From Sediminibacterium roseum (lineage in GTDB: Bacteria; Bacteroidota; Bacteroidia; Chitinophagales; Chitinophagaceae): DNA of 64,000 nucleotides. How positions within the stretch are numbered: position 1 is the stretch's first letter; each line of letters opens with the position of its first letter. The stretch covers positions 619,701 to 683,700 of the forward strand of contig NZ_JAACJS010000011.1 of NCBI RefSeq assembly GCF_009939005.1, given 5' to 3'. The notes under the pieces were generated by a model. It worked only from the letters and a program-made list of their open reading frames with translations, made no database searches and had not been told where the DNA came from. Shown here in pieces: positions 37,370 to 46,324 of the stretch. A program made the position numbers and the translations under genes.

Positions 37370-38716
37370 TTAAATAGTCGTCGTAGAAACTGTTTGTCTT
37401 CCCTGCACCCGGCCGCTTTTCATCAAGCCGTCGTACTGGCGCATCAGGAGATAGGTTTCGATCTGCTGGAGCGTATCGAGGATCACACCTACCATGATCA
37501 GCAACGAGGTTCCTCCGAAGAATGAACTGAATCCCTGTGTTACCTGCAAACGCTGGGCGAAGCCCGGCATGATACCTACAAGGGCAAGGAATATGGCGCC
37601 TGGCAAAGTGATCTTGTCCATGATGGACCCGATGTAATCTGCAGTTGGCTGGCCCGGTTTCACACCCGGGATAAACCCGTTGTTGCGTTTCAGGTCTTCA
37701 GAGATTTGTTTCGGGTTAAAGATCAATGCGGTGTAAAGGAACGTAAACCCGATCACCATCACTGAATAAATGACCATGTACCAGATATTGCTGTGGTCGT
37801 TGAATATCTTGACGATACCCTGTGCCGAATCGATGTTGGTGAACGATACGAGTGTAGGCAGGAACATGATCGCCTGGGCGAAGATGATCGGCATAACACC
37901 CGCGCTGTTTACTTTCACCGGCAGGAACTGCCGCGCACCGCCAAACTGCCGGTTGCCAACGATCTGTTTTGCGTAGTTAACAGGTATTTTCCTCACTCCT
38001 TGTACGAGTATGATCAATCCCATAATGATCATGATCAACACTGCCGCTTCCACGAGGAAGATCAGCAAACCACCGCCGCCTCTTTGTTCTTTCGCGGTGA
38101 ATTCCTGGAGGATAGACATCGGGAGGCGTGATAAGATACCTACCATGATGATGATAGATGTTCCATTACCCAATCCTTTGTCCTGGATCTTTTCTGCGAG
38201 CCACATTACAAACAGGGTACCTGCCGTTAATGTAACTACGGTTGAGAATCCAAACCACCTGCTGAATTCAGGGAGGATCGCTTCCTGGTAGCCGGGGCTG
38301 TTGAGGTACGCTACATAAGCAGCGGCCTGGAAGATGGTAACGATTACTGTGAGGTAACGTGTCCACTGGTTGATCTTCTTACGGCCACTCTCCCCTTCTT
38401 TCTGAACTTTCTGCAATTGCGGAACGAGGATGGTCATGAGCTGCATGAAGATCGATGCAGAGATATAAGGCATGATACCCAATGCGAGTATAGAGGCCTG
38501 CGAGAAACCGCCACCTGCGAACATATCGAATACGCCGAGCAGTCCACCGCTCTTTGCATTTTTCTGTGCCGATTCGATGAGGTTCGGATCGAGGCCCGGC
38601 AATACGATGTGGTTACCGAAACGGTAGGTGAAAACCAGTGCAAGCGTAACAAGGATCTTGCTGCGCAGCTCATCGATGGCCCAAATATTCTTTAAAGTCT
38701 GAAGTAATTTTTTCAC
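37370..38716 (-). CDS. secY: Preprotein translocase subunit SecY
   Basis: Central channel of the Sec translocon, 448 residues with ten membrane helices. SKILVTLALVFTYRFGNHIVLPG is the first helix region, followed by the plug segment with FDMFAGGGFSQASILALGIMPY, and the cytosolic loop region with RKIPVNYAKQIVG. The C-terminus ends QGRQTVSTTTI. It stands after rplO as in the spc operon. It is odd that both flanking gaps contain terminator-like hairpins, which would let secY levels be set apart from the ribosomal proteins. Confidence 0.97.
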   Translation of the reverse strand: MKKLLQTLKNIWAIDELRSKILVTLALVFTYRFGNHIVLPGLDPNLIESAQKNAKSGGLLGVFDMFAGGGFSQASILALGIMPYISASIFMQLMTILVPQLQKVQKEGESGRKKINQWTRYLTVIVTIFQAAAYVAYLNSPGYQEAILPEFSRWFGFSTVVTLTAGTLFVMWLAEKIQDKGLGNGTSIIIMVGILSRLPMSILQEFTAKEQRGGGGLLIFLVEAAVLIMIIMGLIILVQGVRKIPVNYAKQIVGNRQFGGARQFLPVKVNSAGVMPIIFAQAIMFLPTLVSFTNIDSAQGIVKIFNDHSNIWYMVIYSVMVIGFTFLYTALIFNPKQISEDLKRNNGFIPGVKPGQPTADYIGSIMDKITLPGAIFLALVGIMPGFAQRLQVTQGFSSFFGGTSLLIMVGVILDTLQQIETYLLMRQYDGLMKSGRVQGRQTVSTTTI

Positions 38717-38752
38717 TTAATGCAATTGATAACGTTAATGTAAAAACCAAAA

Positions 38753-38771
38753 AGACGCACGGTGTGCGTCT
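38753..38771 (-). terminator. Intrinsic terminator or attenuator between rplO and secY
   Basis: AGACGCAC (38753-38760) and GTGCGTCT (38764-38771) form a perfect 8-bp stem with a 3-nt loop. The minus strand continues TTTTTGGTTTTTAC. Such a signal inside the spc cluster suggests partial termination before secY. Confidence 0.75.
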
Positions 38772-38788
38772 GGCAATTTACGTCAAAA

Positions 38789-39238
38789 TTACTTTACAAT
38801 TTCAACGGTACCGCCGGCTGCTTCGATAGCGGTTTTTGCTTTATCGCTTGCAGCGTTCACTTTGAAGGAAAGTTTGGTCTTCAGTTCGCCTGTAGCCAAT
38901 ACTTTAACCCTGTCTGTGCGGCTGATCAGCCCGTTGATGTACAGGTTCTCCAGGGAGATCTCTGTAAATCCGTATTTTTCCACGAGCTGGTCTATCTGAC
39001 CGAGGTTGAACACTTTGTATTCTACGCGGCCCGGGTTTTTAAATCCACGTTTAGGGATACGGCGCTGGATAGGCATCTGGCCACCTTCGTGTGCCATTTT
39101 GCTTTTGTAACCGGCACGGCTTTGTCCACCTTTGTTACCTTTCGTTGAAGTACCACCTTTACCGGATGCTTCACCACGGCCGATACGGATCTCTTTGTGC
39201 GTTGAACCTTCTGCAGGTTTGAGTGTGTGTAGTTTCAT
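38789..39238 (-). CDS. rplO: 50S ribosomal protein L15 (uL15)
   Basis: Protein of 149 residues of the large subunit. The N-terminus MKLHTLKPAEGSTHKEIRIG and the Gly-rich RGEASGKGGTSTKGNKGGQS extension that threads into 23S rRNA are typical, as is the GFTEISLENLYINGLI core. Length is normal. It lies after rpmD across an unusual 166-base gap holding a long inverted heptamer element. Confidence 0.97.
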   Translation of the reverse strand: MKLHTLKPAEGSTHKEIRIGRGEASGKGGTSTKGNKGGQSRAGYKSKMAHEGGQMPIQRRIPKRGFKNPGRVEYKVFNLGQIDQLVEKYGFTEISLENLYINGLISRTDRVKVLATGELKTKLSFKVNAASDKAKTAIEAAGGTVEIVK

Positions 39239-39281
39239 GTTATTTTGATTTTGAACTTACGGGGAATCACCCCTCGCAGTG

Positions 39282-39400
39282 TTAATTAATAATCAGGAAT
39301 TAGTAATTAGTAATTGTGGTAAATTAAAAATGAATCATTGAGAAGGATGCGAACATCTTTTTCAATCATTCATTATTAATTATGAATTACTAATTATTAA
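39282..39400. repeat. Long imperfect hairpin with inverted heptamer arrays, rpmD-rplO gap
   Basis: Units of TAATTAN type run from 39282 to 39316; an inverted set runs from 39363 to 39400. The outer arms 39287-39309 and 39377-39399 pair at 19 of 23 bases. The inner arms 39329-39349 and 39354-39374 pair at 18 of 21 around a CGAA loop (39350-39353). It fills nearly the whole gap inside a ribosomal operon. Confidence 0.75.
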
Positions 39401-39404
39401 ATGA

Positions 39405-39584
39405 CTAAGCGATCTCTTCAACCTTCACCAGGTGGCTAACTTTGTTAACCATACCGAGGATCTGTGGCGTTGCTTCCACTTCTTTGGTTGCATTCAGTTT
39501 TTTCAAACCCAATGCGATCAAAGTTTGCTTTTGACGCTCTGACCTGTCAATACCGCTTTTTATTTGTGTGATTTTGATTTTCAT
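39405..39584 (-). CDS. rpmD: 50S ribosomal protein L30 (uL30)
   Basis: Small large-subunit protein of 59 residues: [20 protein letters not shown] start, [20 protein letters not shown] core. The frame opens nine codons upstream at 39611, but the ATG at 39584 gives the normal bacterial N-terminus and length. It follows rpsE by 50 bases. Confidence 0.96.
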   Translation of the reverse strand: MKIKITQIKSGIDRSERQKQTLIALGLKKLNATKEVEATPQILGMVNKVSHLVKVEEIA

Positions 39585-39634
39585 GATATCTGTCATTTGA
39601 TCCACGATCAACGTTTACCGTCTCCCGCGAAAAA

Positions 39635-40156
39635 TTATCCGTTAAATACTTTGCTCAGTTTCAAGCTGCGGTTCTTGGCAACCTGTACCGGTTCTCTCAG
39701 GAGCCCCAGTGCCTTGATGGTCGCTTTTACCACGTTGTGCGGATTGGCAGAACCGAGGCTCTTTGCCAATACGTCGGTAACGCCGGCGCTTTCCAGAACG
39801 GCACGCATGCTGCCTCCCGCGATCACACCCGCTCCATGCGCAGCTGGTTTGATCAGCACTTTCGCTGCACCATCTTTCGCCCACTGGTCGTGGGGAATGG
39901 TACCGTGCATCACAGGAACTTTTACGAGGTTCTTTTTAGCATCTTCAATACCTTTTGAAATAGCTTCCTGAACTTCTTTTGCTTTACCGAGGCCATGGCC
40001 TACTACGCCATTGTCGTTACCAACTACCACGAGAGCTGAGAAGCTGAAAGTACGGCCGCCTTTGGTAGTTTTCACTACACGGTTGATGGAAACCACTTTC
40101 TCTTTCAGTTCCATGTCACCAGCGGATTTTACTTTATTTACGTTTACTTTAGACAT
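39635..40156 (-). CDS. rpsE: 30S ribosomal protein S5 (uS5)
   Basis: Small-subunit protein of 173 residues with the S5 double-stranded-RNA-binding N-terminal domain ([20 protein letters not shown], then [19 protein letters not shown]) and the C-terminal ribosomal-fold domain ending [12 protein letters not shown]5 takes part in decoding accuracy and mRNA entry. It sits 30 bases after rplR in the spc order. Confidence 0.97.
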   Translation of the reverse strand: MSKVNVNKVKSAGDMELKEKVVSINRVVKTTKGGRTFSFSALVVVGNDNGVVGHGLGKAKEVQEAISKGIEDAKKNLVKVPVMHGTIPHDQWAKDGAAKVLIKPAAHGAGVIAGGSMRAVLESAGVTDVLAKSLGSANPHNVVKATIKALGLLREPVQVAKNRSLKLSKVFNG

Positions 40157-40186
40157 TGATCTAACGATTGATTGTTGTTCGTAAAA

Positions 40187-40537
40187 TTAGAATTGAAGAC
40201 CACCTTCCCTTGCACCTTCAGCAACTGCTTTCACACGGCCATGGTACAGGTTACCACCGCGGTCGAATACGCAGGTAGCTAAACCCAACGCGATGGCTTT
40301 GCGTGCGATCGCCTCACCAACGAGTTTTGATTTTTCGGTCTTGGTTACTTTTTGAGCAGCGATATCTTTATCACGTGATGATGCCGAGGCCAGTGTTACG
40401 GCATTGTCGTCATCGATCAGTTGTGCATAGATCTCTGCATTGCTCCTGAATACAGACAGACGTGGCTTTACTGCAGTGCCTGCAACTTTCTTACGGATGC
40501 GGTAGCGGATCTTCTGTCTTTGAATTAATTTACCCAT
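40187..40537 (-). CDS. rplR: 50S ribosomal protein L18 (uL18)
   Basis: 5S-rRNA-binding protein of 116 residues. [22 protein letters not shown] near the N-terminus and the C-terminal [20 protein letters not shown] are L18 signatures. Normal length. It is separated from rplF by a 113-base gap in which I see no gene, only a GC-rich semi-palindromic stretch near 40622-40640. Confidence 0.97.
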   Translation of the reverse strand: MGKLIQRQKIRYRIRKKVAGTAVKPRLSVFRSNAEIYAQLIDDDNAVTLASASSRDKDIAAQKVTKTEKSKLVGEAIARKAIALGLATCVFDRGGNLYHGRVKAVAEGAREGGLQF

Positions 40538-40650
40538 TGTTTTCTATTTTGACCCCGATACGGCCGGAGCTTGTTTAAGTTTGGTATTGTAAGCCTGGCA
40601 ACCAATGCGAAGTTTTTCAACCCCGCCCGGATCCCGGCCCTTAACTTTTA

Positions 40651-41205
40651 TTATTTACCGGCTGCTTTACCTGCTTTTCTTCTCAGGATCTCACCAGCGT
40701 ATTTCACACCTTTTCCTTTGTATGGTTCAGGTTTACGTAAGCTGCGGAGTTTGGCCGCCACCTGTCCGATCAATTGCTTGTCGATACCTTCAAGCGAGAT
40801 CTTTGGGTTCTGTCCTTTTTCTGTAACGGTTGTTACTTTCAACTCTTTCGGAACTTCGAAAATGATGTTGTGCGAGTAACCCAGGGCAAGATCCAGTGTG
40901 TTTCCTGTGTTTGCCGCTTTGTAACCCACACCCACCAGCTCGAGGTTCTTTGTATATCCTTCTGTTACACCTTTTACCATGTTGTTCACCAGGGAGCGGT
41001 ACAGGCCATGCATTGCGCGGTGGCGGATCTGGTCTGTAGGGCGCGCCAATGAAATCTGGCCGTCTGCAACAGATACCGTGATATCCCTGTCGATTGTTTC
41101 TTTCAATTCTCCTTTAGGACCTTTAACAGCTACAACATTATCGTTGCTAACCGTAACGGTTACTCCTGCAGGAACTGCGATGAGTGCTTTACCAATACGT
41201 GACAT
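40651..41205 (-). CDS. rplF: 50S ribosomal protein L6 (uL6)
   Basis: Protein of 184 residues with two related L6 domains near the factor-binding site. MSRIGKALIAVPAGVTVTVS is the start (ATG at 41205; the frame opens nine codons earlier) and PEPYKGKGVKYAGEILRRKAG the C-terminal signature. The 153-base gap to rpsH holds two hairpins. Confidence 0.97.
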   Translation of the reverse strand: MSRIGKALIAVPAGVTVTVSNDNVVAVKGPKGELKETIDRDITVSVADGQISLARPTDQIRHRAMHGLYRSLVNNMVKGVTEGYTKNLELVGVGYKAANTGNTLDLALGYSHNIIFEVPKELKVTTVTEKGQNPKISLEGIDKQLIGQVAAKLRSLRKPEPYKGKGVKYAGEILRRKAGKAAGK

Positions 41206-41223
41206 AGTCGTTTCGTTTTTTGT

Positions 41224-41251
41224 ATCCACCAAAGCTTCAGCGAAGGTGGAT
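41224..41251. repeat. Palindromic repeat in the rpsH-rplF gap, first hairpin
   Basis: ATCCACC (41224-41230) and GGTGGAT (41245-41251) form a 7-bp stem around 14 bases. The form resembles short extragenic palindromes common in bacterial intergenic DNA. No T-run follows. Confidence 0.45.
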
Positions 41252-41323
41252 CGATGTTATTAATATTCCTCTCCGTGTTCAGCTCCGACTAAAAAGCTTA
41301 ATTGTCAGACGAGGCGTTTTCTT

Positions 41324-41349
41324 CAGCTGCGGCCAGGGGCCGTAAGCTG
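41324..41349. repeat. Second hairpin in the rpsH-rplF gap
   Basis: CAGCT and CGGCC (41324-41334) pair with GGCCG and AGCTG (41338-41349) with a small internal loop. AGCTGC repeats at 7- to 14-base spacing here, so it may be a decayed member of the heptamer family. Confidence 0.4.
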
Positions 41350-41358
41350 CATGTTGTT

Positions 41359-41757
41359 CTAGTAGATGTAGCAAAGAACCTCACCACCCACGTTCTGCGC
41401 TTTGGCTTGCTTATCTGTCAATACACCTTTAGATGTAGAGAGGATGGCAACACCCAAACCGTTGATCACGCGTTTGATTTCTGAAGGCTTTGCGTATTGG
41501 CGCAGACCCGGGCGGCTAACTCTTTCGAGTGAACGGATAGCAGCCTGTTTGGTTTGCGGATCATATTTCAATGCGATCTTGATCAATCCCTGTTTGCTGT
41601 CGTCTTCAAATTTGTATTTCAGGATATAACCTTGTTCGTACAGAATTTCGGTCATACGTTTCTTCAAATTAGAAGCAGGTATTTCAACGAGCCTGTGTCC
41701 AGCCATCTGAGCATTACGGATTCTGGTTAAGAAGTCTGCTATAGGATCAGTTACCAT
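41359..41757 (-). CDS. rpsH: 30S ribosomal protein S8 (uS8)
   Basis: Protein of 132 residues that binds the central domain of 16S rRNA. MVTDPIADFLTRIRNAQMAG start and the C-terminal GLGVAILSTSKGVLTDKQAK with VGGEVLCYIY end are typical. The gap before it (41758-41894) holds a CATGGG/CCCATG hairpin at 41855-41870 and nothing else recognised. Confidence 0.97.
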   Translation of the reverse strand: MVTDPIADFLTRIRNAQMAGHRLVEIPASNLKKRMTEILYEQGYILKYKFEDDSKQGLIKIALKYDPQTKQAAIRSLERVSRPGLRQYAKPSEIKRVINGLGVAILSTSKGVLTDKQAKAQNVGGEVLCYIY

Positions 41758-41894
41758 GTTTATTAATTATTTCTTTTTCAAAAATTGTTTGTTACCGGTT
41801 TGCTTTGCAGCACCTTGAAACATGTCTTGTTTTTGGTTCATTTGTTTACCTGGTCATGGGATTACCCATGCAACCTGCAAACGAATAAACAATA

Positions 41895-42164
41895 TTACCA
41901 GCTTGCTTTTTTCACACCGGGGATCTGTCCGTTCAGCGCCATATCGCGGAACATGATCCTTGACAGACCGAAGTAACGCATGTAGCCTCTTGGGCGGCCT
42001 GTTAACTGACAACGGTTTTTCAACCTTACAGGTGAAGCGTTTTTAGGCAGTTTGTCCAGACCTGCATAGTCGCCTGCTGCTTTGAGGGCCGCACGTTTTT
42101 CTGCGAATTGGGCAACCATTCTTTCACGCTTGTTTTGCCTGGCTGTTATTGATTTCTTTGCCAT
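41895..42164 (-). CDS. rpsN: 30S ribosomal protein S14 (uS14), zinc-free form
   Basis: Protein of 89 residues with the [19 protein letters not shown] signature. It lacks the two CxxC zinc pairs of the short form, so this is the long zinc-independent type. Only six bases separate it from rplE. Confidence 0.97.
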   Translation of the reverse strand: MAKKSITARQNKRERMVAQFAEKRAALKAAGDYAGLDKLPKNASPVRLKNRCQLTGRPRGYMRYFGLSRIMFRDMALNGQIPGVKKASW

Positions 42165-42170
42165 GTGATA

Positions 42171-42746
42171 TTAGTTGTTTTCTTTTTTAGCATTTTTGAA
42201 AGGCATACCCAGTTCTTTCAGGAGCTCGTAAGCTTCTTCGTTGGTGCCCGCAGTGGTAACGAATGTGATGTCGAGACCGGTGATCTTGTTCACTTTATCG
42301 ATATCGATTTCCGGGAAGATGATCTGTTCGGTCACGCCCAAAGTGTAGTTACCGCGGCCATCGAAGGCTTTGTCGCTGATCCCTTTGAAATCACGTACGC
42401 GTGGGAGCGCCACAGATACGAGCCTGTCGAGGAATTCGAACATCTTCTCACCTCTCAGCGTAACGCGTGCGCCGATCGGCATGCCTTTACGGAGTTTGAA
42501 GTTTGAGATATCTTTTTTAGACAGGGTTGGAACTGCTTTCTGACCGGTGATCATGTTCAGTTCTTCTACTGCGATATCCACCAATTTCTTATCTGTTACC
42601 GCGCCGTTAACGCCACGGTTGATACAGATCTTTTCCAGTTTAGGAGCCTGCATTACGGTTTTGTAAGCAAACTTCTTCATTAAAGCAGGAACAACCTCTT
42701 TAGAGTATTTGTCTGCTAATCTCGGAGTGTATTTTGCTGTACTCAT
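42171..42746 (-). CDS. rplE: 50S ribosomal protein L5 (uL5)
   Basis: 5S-rRNA-binding protein of 191 residues forming the central protuberance. [20 protein letters not shown] and [20 protein letters not shown] are L5 signatures. Its ATG shares one base with the rplX stop (TAATG), implying translational coupling. Confidence 0.97.
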   Translation of the reverse strand: MSTAKYTPRLADKYSKEVVPALMKKFAYKTVMQAPKLEKICINRGVNGAVTDKKLVDIAVEELNMITGQKAVPTLSKKDISNFKLRKGMPIGARVTLRGEKMFEFLDRLVSVALPRVRDFKGISDKAFDGRGNYTLGVTEQIIFPEIDIDKVNKITGLDITFVTTAGTNEEAYELLKELGMPFKNAKKENN

Positions 42747-43084
42747 TATTTGATTACCTCCCCTGATTTTTTAGATACACGTACTAATTTTCCGTTTTCA
42801 CGAGTGCGTTTAGCCTTCGTTGGAGCGCTTGTTTTCGCATCCCACAACATTACATTGCTGATCGCGATCGGCGCTTCTATTTTCACGATACCACCCTTTG
42901 TGTTTGATGCAGAAGGTTTGGTGTGCTTGGTAGCAATGTTAACGCCTTCAACAACCACACGGCCTTTGTCAACGATAACTTCCAACACCTTACGCGGCTT
43001 TTTCAAGTCCTTGTCATCACCGGCGATCACAACAACTGTATCGCCTTTTTTGATGCTGAATTTGGGTTTAAATCTTGTACTCAT
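42746..43084 (-). CDS. rplX: 50S ribosomal protein L24 (uL24)
   Basis: Early assembly protein of 112 residues. The KOW motif is seen in [20 protein letters not shown], followed by [18 protein letters not shown]. It overlaps rplE by one base in TAATG. The 104-base gap before it carries a heptamer element. Confidence 0.97.
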   Translation of the reverse strand: MSTRFKPKFSIKKGDTVVVIAGDDKDLKKPRKVLEVIVDKGRVVVEGVNIATKHTKPSASNTKGGIVKIEAPIAISNVMLWDAKTSAPTKAKRTRENGKLVRVSKKSGEVIK

Positions 43085-43085
43085 C

Positions 43086-43175
43086 TTTTAGCTTTTAGCG
43101 GTTAGCTGCGAGCTGCGAGCCAACCATTTTTGTTTATGCTTTCTTCCGTTTTACCCGCAGCGCGAGGCCCGGGGG
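43086..43175. repeat. Heptamer element in the rplX-rplN gap
   Basis: Five consecutive 7-nt units ending in AGC (from TTTTAGC to TGCGAGC) span 43086-43120. A GC-rich stretch at about 43155-43172 matches, at 14 of 18 bases, part of the inverted array in the rpsQ-rpmC gap. Confidence 0.6.
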
Positions 43176-43188
43176 AAGCGGTTTGTTT

Positions 43189-43557
43189 TTATAATACTTC
43201 CGGCGCCAGTGAAATGATCTTCATGTACCCCTTATCACGCAATTCGCGGGCAACCGGTCCGAAGATACGTGTACCGCGTGGCTCATCCGAGTTGTTCAAC
43301 AACACAACGGCGTTGTCATCAAAACGGATATAAGAACCATCTTTACGACGCAATTTGTTTTTTGTACGAACGATAACTGCTTTTGATACAGTACCTTTCT
43401 TTACACCACCTGCAGGGATGGCATCTTTTACAGTTACAACGATCTTGTCTCCGATCTTTGCATAATCCTGTCCGCTGTTACCCAGAACCCTGATACAAAG
43501 AACTTCCTTTGCACCACTGTTATCAGCTACGTTGAGCCTGCTTTCTTGCTGAATCAT
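43189..43557 (-). CDS. rplN: 50S ribosomal protein L14 (uL14)
   Basis: Highly conserved interface protein of 122 residues. [20 protein letters not shown] start and [20 protein letters not shown] are the L14 signature; the end is [11 protein letters not shown]. Normal length. Confidence 0.98.
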   Translation of the reverse strand: MIQQESRLNVADNSGAKEVLCIRVLGNSGQDYAKIGDKIVVTVKDAIPAGGVKKGTVSKAVIVRTKNKLRRKDGSYIRFDDNAVVLLNNSDEPRGTRIFGPVARELRDKGYMKIISLAPEVL

Positions 43558-43560
43558 TTT

Positions 43561-43664
43561 GTTTCGCTTTTAGCTGTTAGCCCCGGTCTGCACCGGGGAA
43601 GTTATTAATTACAGAGGCTGAAACTGTGCGTTTGCGTGCAGCTTGCAGCATGTGGCTTTTCGCC
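43561..43664. repeat. Heptamer element in the rplN-rpsQ gap
   Basis: Units GTTTCGC, TTTTAGC and TGTTAGC (43561-43580) are followed by a perfect hairpin CCCCGGT/ACCGGGG with a 4-nt loop (43581-43598). Inverted AGCTGCA-type units lie at 43637-43664. The layout, array-hairpin-inverted array, matches the other elements. Confidence 0.6.
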
Positions 43665-43667
43665 AGG

Positions 43668-43928
43668 TTATTTTGCTTTCTCTACGATCTCCACCAGTCT
43701 CCAGCGCTTTGTTTTGCTCAGCGGACGGGTTTCCATGATCTTAACGATGTCACCAATTGTGCACTCGCCTTTCTCATCGTGTGCATGGAACTTGGTGGTT
43801 TTCTTTACGAACTTACCATAGATCGGGTGTTTTACTTTTCTTTCAACCGCAACGGTGATGGTCTTATCCATCTTGTCGCTGGTTACAACACCTGTTCTAG
43901 TTTTACGCAAATTTCTTACTTCAGCCAT
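43668..43928 (-). CDS. rpsQ: 30S ribosomal protein S17 (uS17)
   Basis: 16S rRNA-binding protein of 86 residues with an OB fold. The start at 43928 ([20 protein letters not shown]) is normal; the 16-codon extension upstream is translated heptamer repeat and not credible. [20 protein letters not shown] is the family signature. Confidence 0.97.
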   Translation of the reverse strand: MAEVRNLRKTRTGVVTSDKMDKTITVAVERKVKHPIYGKFVKKTTKFHAHDEKGECTIGDIVKIMETRPLSKTKRWRLVEIVEKAK

Positions 43929-43942
43929 TGTTGTGTGTTTTA

Positions 43943-44025
43943 AGCGTTTAGCTGCAAGCTTCAAGCTGCGAGCCAAATGTTTTTTATAAAAGCCCGTAGC
44001 GCATGGCCCGTAGCTCGCAGCCTTC
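43943..44025. repeat. Heptamer element in the rpsQ-rpmC gap
   Basis: Units of AGCNNNN type run 43943-43977 and, inverted, 43991-44025. GCTGCGAGC (43965-43973) pairs perfectly with the inverted GCTCGCAGC at 44013-44021. The arrays fill almost all of the gap and end at the rpmC stop. Confidence 0.65.
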
Positions 44026-44241
44026 TTACAGGCCTAATTCTTTTTTCTTCAGTTCCGTCTTCAAACGGGCGATGTCCCTGCGGAGACCGCGGATGGTCAT
44101 CGGGTTTTCGAGCGGAGAAATCGCGTGTGCGAATTCAAGCTTCTTGATCCTCAACTCGTCTTCCTGGATCTTTGTCTTCAGGTCAGCGATGTTCAAATCC
44201 TTGATCGTCTTGTTAAATTCGTATGTCTGTTTGTTTGCCAT
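44026..44241 (-). CDS. rpmC: 50S ribosomal protein L29 (uL29)
   Basis: Small two-helix protein of 71 residues near the exit tunnel. [20 protein letters not shown] start and the [19 protein letters not shown] signature. Slightly longer than the usual 60-67 residues through its N-terminus. It follows rplP by 21 bases. Confidence 0.95.
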   Translation of the reverse strand: MANKQTYEFNKTIKDLNIADLKTKIQEDELRIKKLEFAHAISPLENPMTIRGLRRDIARLKTELKKKELGL

Positions 44242-44262
44242 TGCAAATTCGGTTTATAAAAA

Positions 44263-44682
44263 TTAGGCTTGCAAATCTCTTCTTACGATGAATTTGGTTG
44301 CGATAGGTAATTTCTGTGCGGCCAGTCCCATTGCTTCTTTTGCAACAGCTTCTGTAACACCATCACATTCGAAAATGATACGTCCTGGTTCCACTACAGC
44401 CGCCCAGAATTCAGGGTTACCTTTACCTTTACCCATCCTTACTTCGGCTGGTTTACGGGTAATGATCTTGTCGGGGAAGATACGGATCCATACATTTCCC
44501 TCACGTTTCATCGCACGTGTCATTGCCTGGCGGGCCGACTCGATCTGGCGGTTTGTTAACCAGATCGGCTCAAGCGCTTTCAAAGCAAATGATCCGAACG
44601 AAATCGAAGTTCCACGTTTTGCTACCTCGCGGATACGTCCTTTTTGCTGCTTCCTATGTTTACTTCTTTTAGGCTGTAACAT
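44263..44682 (-). CDS. rplP: 50S ribosomal protein L16 (uL16)
   Basis: Protein of 139 residues near the A-site tRNA elbow. [20 protein letters not shown] start, [20 protein letters not shown] and [20 protein letters not shown] signatures. Normal length. Confidence 0.97.
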   Translation of the reverse strand: MLQPKRSKHRKQQKGRIREVAKRGTSISFGSFALKALEPIWLTNRQIESARQAMTRAMKREGNVWIRIFPDKIITRKPAEVRMGKGKGNPEFWAAVVEPGRIIFECDGVTEAVAKEAMGLAAQKLPIATKFIVRRDLQA

Positions 44683-44706
44683 TTCTTATTTTTTAATCCA
44701 TGATCC

Positions 44707-44748
44707 TTAGTAATTATCAATTGCTAATTACTAATTAATAATTATTAA
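44707..44748. repeat. Heptamer element in the rplP-rpsC gap
   Basis: Six consecutive 7-nt units of TTANTAA type fill 44707-44748 and abut the rpsC stop. TTAGTAATTA (44707-44716) and TAATTACTAA (44725-44734) are a perfect 10-bp inverted repeat with an 8-nt loop. Confidence 0.7.
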
Positions 44749-45558
44749 TTATCTGCGTCCACCGCCACGGTTGTCTCCACCACGGCCGCCCCTGTCTCCG
44801 CCGCCACGACGATCATCTCTCCTGTCGCCGCCAGCTCTCCTGTCGTCACCGCCTGGTCGTCCGCCACCGTCTCTCCTGTCGCTCATGTCGTTCTTGCCAC
44901 CAACGAAATTCGGGTTCAGTTCGCGTTTGCCCAGTACTTCTCCTTTACAGATCCATACCTTGATACCGATCTTTCCGTAAACGGTTTGTGCAAAAACGTT
45001 GGCGTAGTCGATGTCCATACGGAAGGTATGCAAAGGCGTACGTCCCTGTTTGAACTCTTCGCTACGTGCGATCTCTGATCCACCCAAACGGCCGCTGAGT
45101 TTCACTTTGATCCCTTCTGCGCCCATGCGGAGTGTAGAAGCGATCGCCATTTTAGTGGCACGTTTGAAATTGATACGGTTCTCGATCTGTCTTGCGATGG
45201 TATCACCAACAATGGTAGCATCCAGTTCGGGGCGACGGATCTCGAGGATGTTGATCTGAACATCTTCTTTACCGGTTAATTTCTTTAATTCTTCCTTGAT
45301 ACGGTCAACTTCCCCACCACCTTTACCGATGATGATACCTGGTTTAGAGGTGTGGATGGTTACGATCAGTTTGCCGAGCGTGCGCTCGATAACGATCTTA
45401 GCGATTCCACCTTTGTTGATACGGGCACTCAGGTAGGTACGGATCTTATGATCTTCGATCAGCTTGTTTGCATAGTCTTTTTTAGAACCATACCAGTTGC
45501 TGTCCCATCCGCGGATGATACCTAACCTGTTACCAATTGGATTTGCTTTCTGACCCAT
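44749..45558 (-). CDS. rpsC: 30S ribosomal protein S3 (uS3) with RG-rich tail
   Basis: Protein of 269 residues lining the mRNA entry tunnel. [20 protein letters not shown] start, a type II KH domain with [16 protein letters not shown], and the C-terminal S3 domain with [20 protein letters not shown]. The last ~45 residues are an Arg/Gly/Asp-rich tail (for example [12 protein letters not shown]) beyond the usual 220-235 residue length. It may add RNA contacts. Confidence 0.97.
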   Translation of the reverse strand: MGQKANPIGNRLGIIRGWDSNWYGSKKDYANKLIEDHKIRTYLSARINKGGIAKIVIERTLGKLIVTIHTSKPGIIIGKGGGEVDRIKEELKKLTGKEDVQINILEIRRPELDATIVGDTIARQIENRINFKRATKMAIASTLRMGAEGIKVKLSGRLGGSEIARSEEFKQGRTPLHTFRMDIDYANVFAQTVYGKIGIKVWICKGEVLGKRELNPNFVGGKNDMSDRRDGGGRPGGDDRRAGGDRRDDRRGGGDRGGRGGDNRGGGRR

Positions 45559-45571
45559 ATAATGGTTTCAA

Positions 45572-45916
45572 TTAGTTTTTAGAATCTACGATTAATGTTA
45601 CGTGGTTGCTGCGTTTACGAACCCTGTATCCGCGGCCCTGTGGAGCCGGGCGCATGCGTTTCAGAACACGGCCACCATCTACAAATACTGTTTTTACCAC
45701 CAGGCTGCTGTCAGCTGCGCTCGCGCCGCTGTTTTTCTGTTCCCAGTTGCTGATCGCGCTTTTCAACAGTTTTGCCAATGGAACGGCATTGTGTTGTGGG
45801 TGGAACTCGAGAATAGCCAGGGCTTTCTCTACTTCCATTCCGCGGATCACATCAGCCAGCAAACGCATTTTGCGCGGGCCCGTGGGGTAATTGTTCAGTT
45901 TAGCTACTGCTTCCAT
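45572..45916 (-). CDS. rplV: 50S ribosomal protein L22 (uL22)
   Basis: Exit-tunnel protein of 114 residues. [20 protein letters not shown] start, and the beta-hairpin tip region [20 protein letters not shown] that reaches into the tunnel. It overlaps nothing and lies 13 bases before rpsC. Confidence 0.97.
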   Translation of the reverse strand: MEAVAKLNNYPTGPRKMRLLADVIRGMEVEKALAILEFHPQHNAVPLAKLLKSAISNWEQKNSGASAADSSLVVKTVFVDGGRVLKRMRPAPQGRGYRVRKRSNHVTLIVDSKN

Positions 45917-45927
45917 TTTTTATCTAG

Positions 45928-45997
45928 TTTGGAGTCTGGAGTTTGGAGTCTGGAGTTGGAGTTCTTCACTTCTAACTTCTAACCTTTAACTTCTAAC
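45928..45997. repeat. Double heptamer array in the rpsS-rplV gap
   Basis: Four 7-nt units alternating TTTGGAG and TCTGGAG plus a 6-nt unit span 45928-45961. Then come TTCTAAC-type units (45970-45997, three TTCTAAC and one CTTTAAC). Read inverted, the second set (GTTAGAA) matches the first (GTTTGGA) at 5 of 7 positions, so the sets form weak opposing arms. Confidence 0.7.
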
Positions 45998-46002
45998 TGT
46001 TT

Positions 46003-46272
46003 TTACTTTTTAGATCCTGCATGTCCTCTGAAGTTCCTTGTTGGTGCAAACTCTCCGAGTTTGTGTCCTACCATGAACTCTGTTACATAAACAGGGATGA
46101 ATTTGTTTCCGTTGTGCACAGCAAATGTGTGACCAACAAAATCAGGAGTGATGGTGCTGCGGCGGCTCCAGGTTTTGATTACACCTTTCTTTGATTTACC
46201 GTCGTTTATTGCAAACACTTTACCTTCTAAGTTGGCGTCTACGTAAGGACCTTTTTTAATCGAACGACCCAT
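46003..46272 (-). CDS. rpsS: 30S ribosomal protein S19 (uS19)
   Basis: Head protein of 89 residues: [20 protein letters not shown] start, [20 protein letters not shown] and the [15 protein letters not shown] end are diagnostic. Normal length. Confidence 0.98.
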   Translation of the reverse strand: MGRSIKKGPYVDANLEGKVFAINDGKSKKGVIKTWSRRSTITPDFVGHTFAVHNGNKFIPVYVTEFMVGHKLGEFAPTRNFRGHAGSKK

Positions 46273-46324
46273 ATTATTTTAGTTTACTGGTCTAGTTGTT
46301 TATTTGTTGATCAGCCTTTACTGC

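Noticed and set aside
39282..45997. Repeated units in ribosomal gaps as CRISPR arrays
   Set aside because: Units are 7 nt, contiguous and degenerate, with no spacers and no cas genes.
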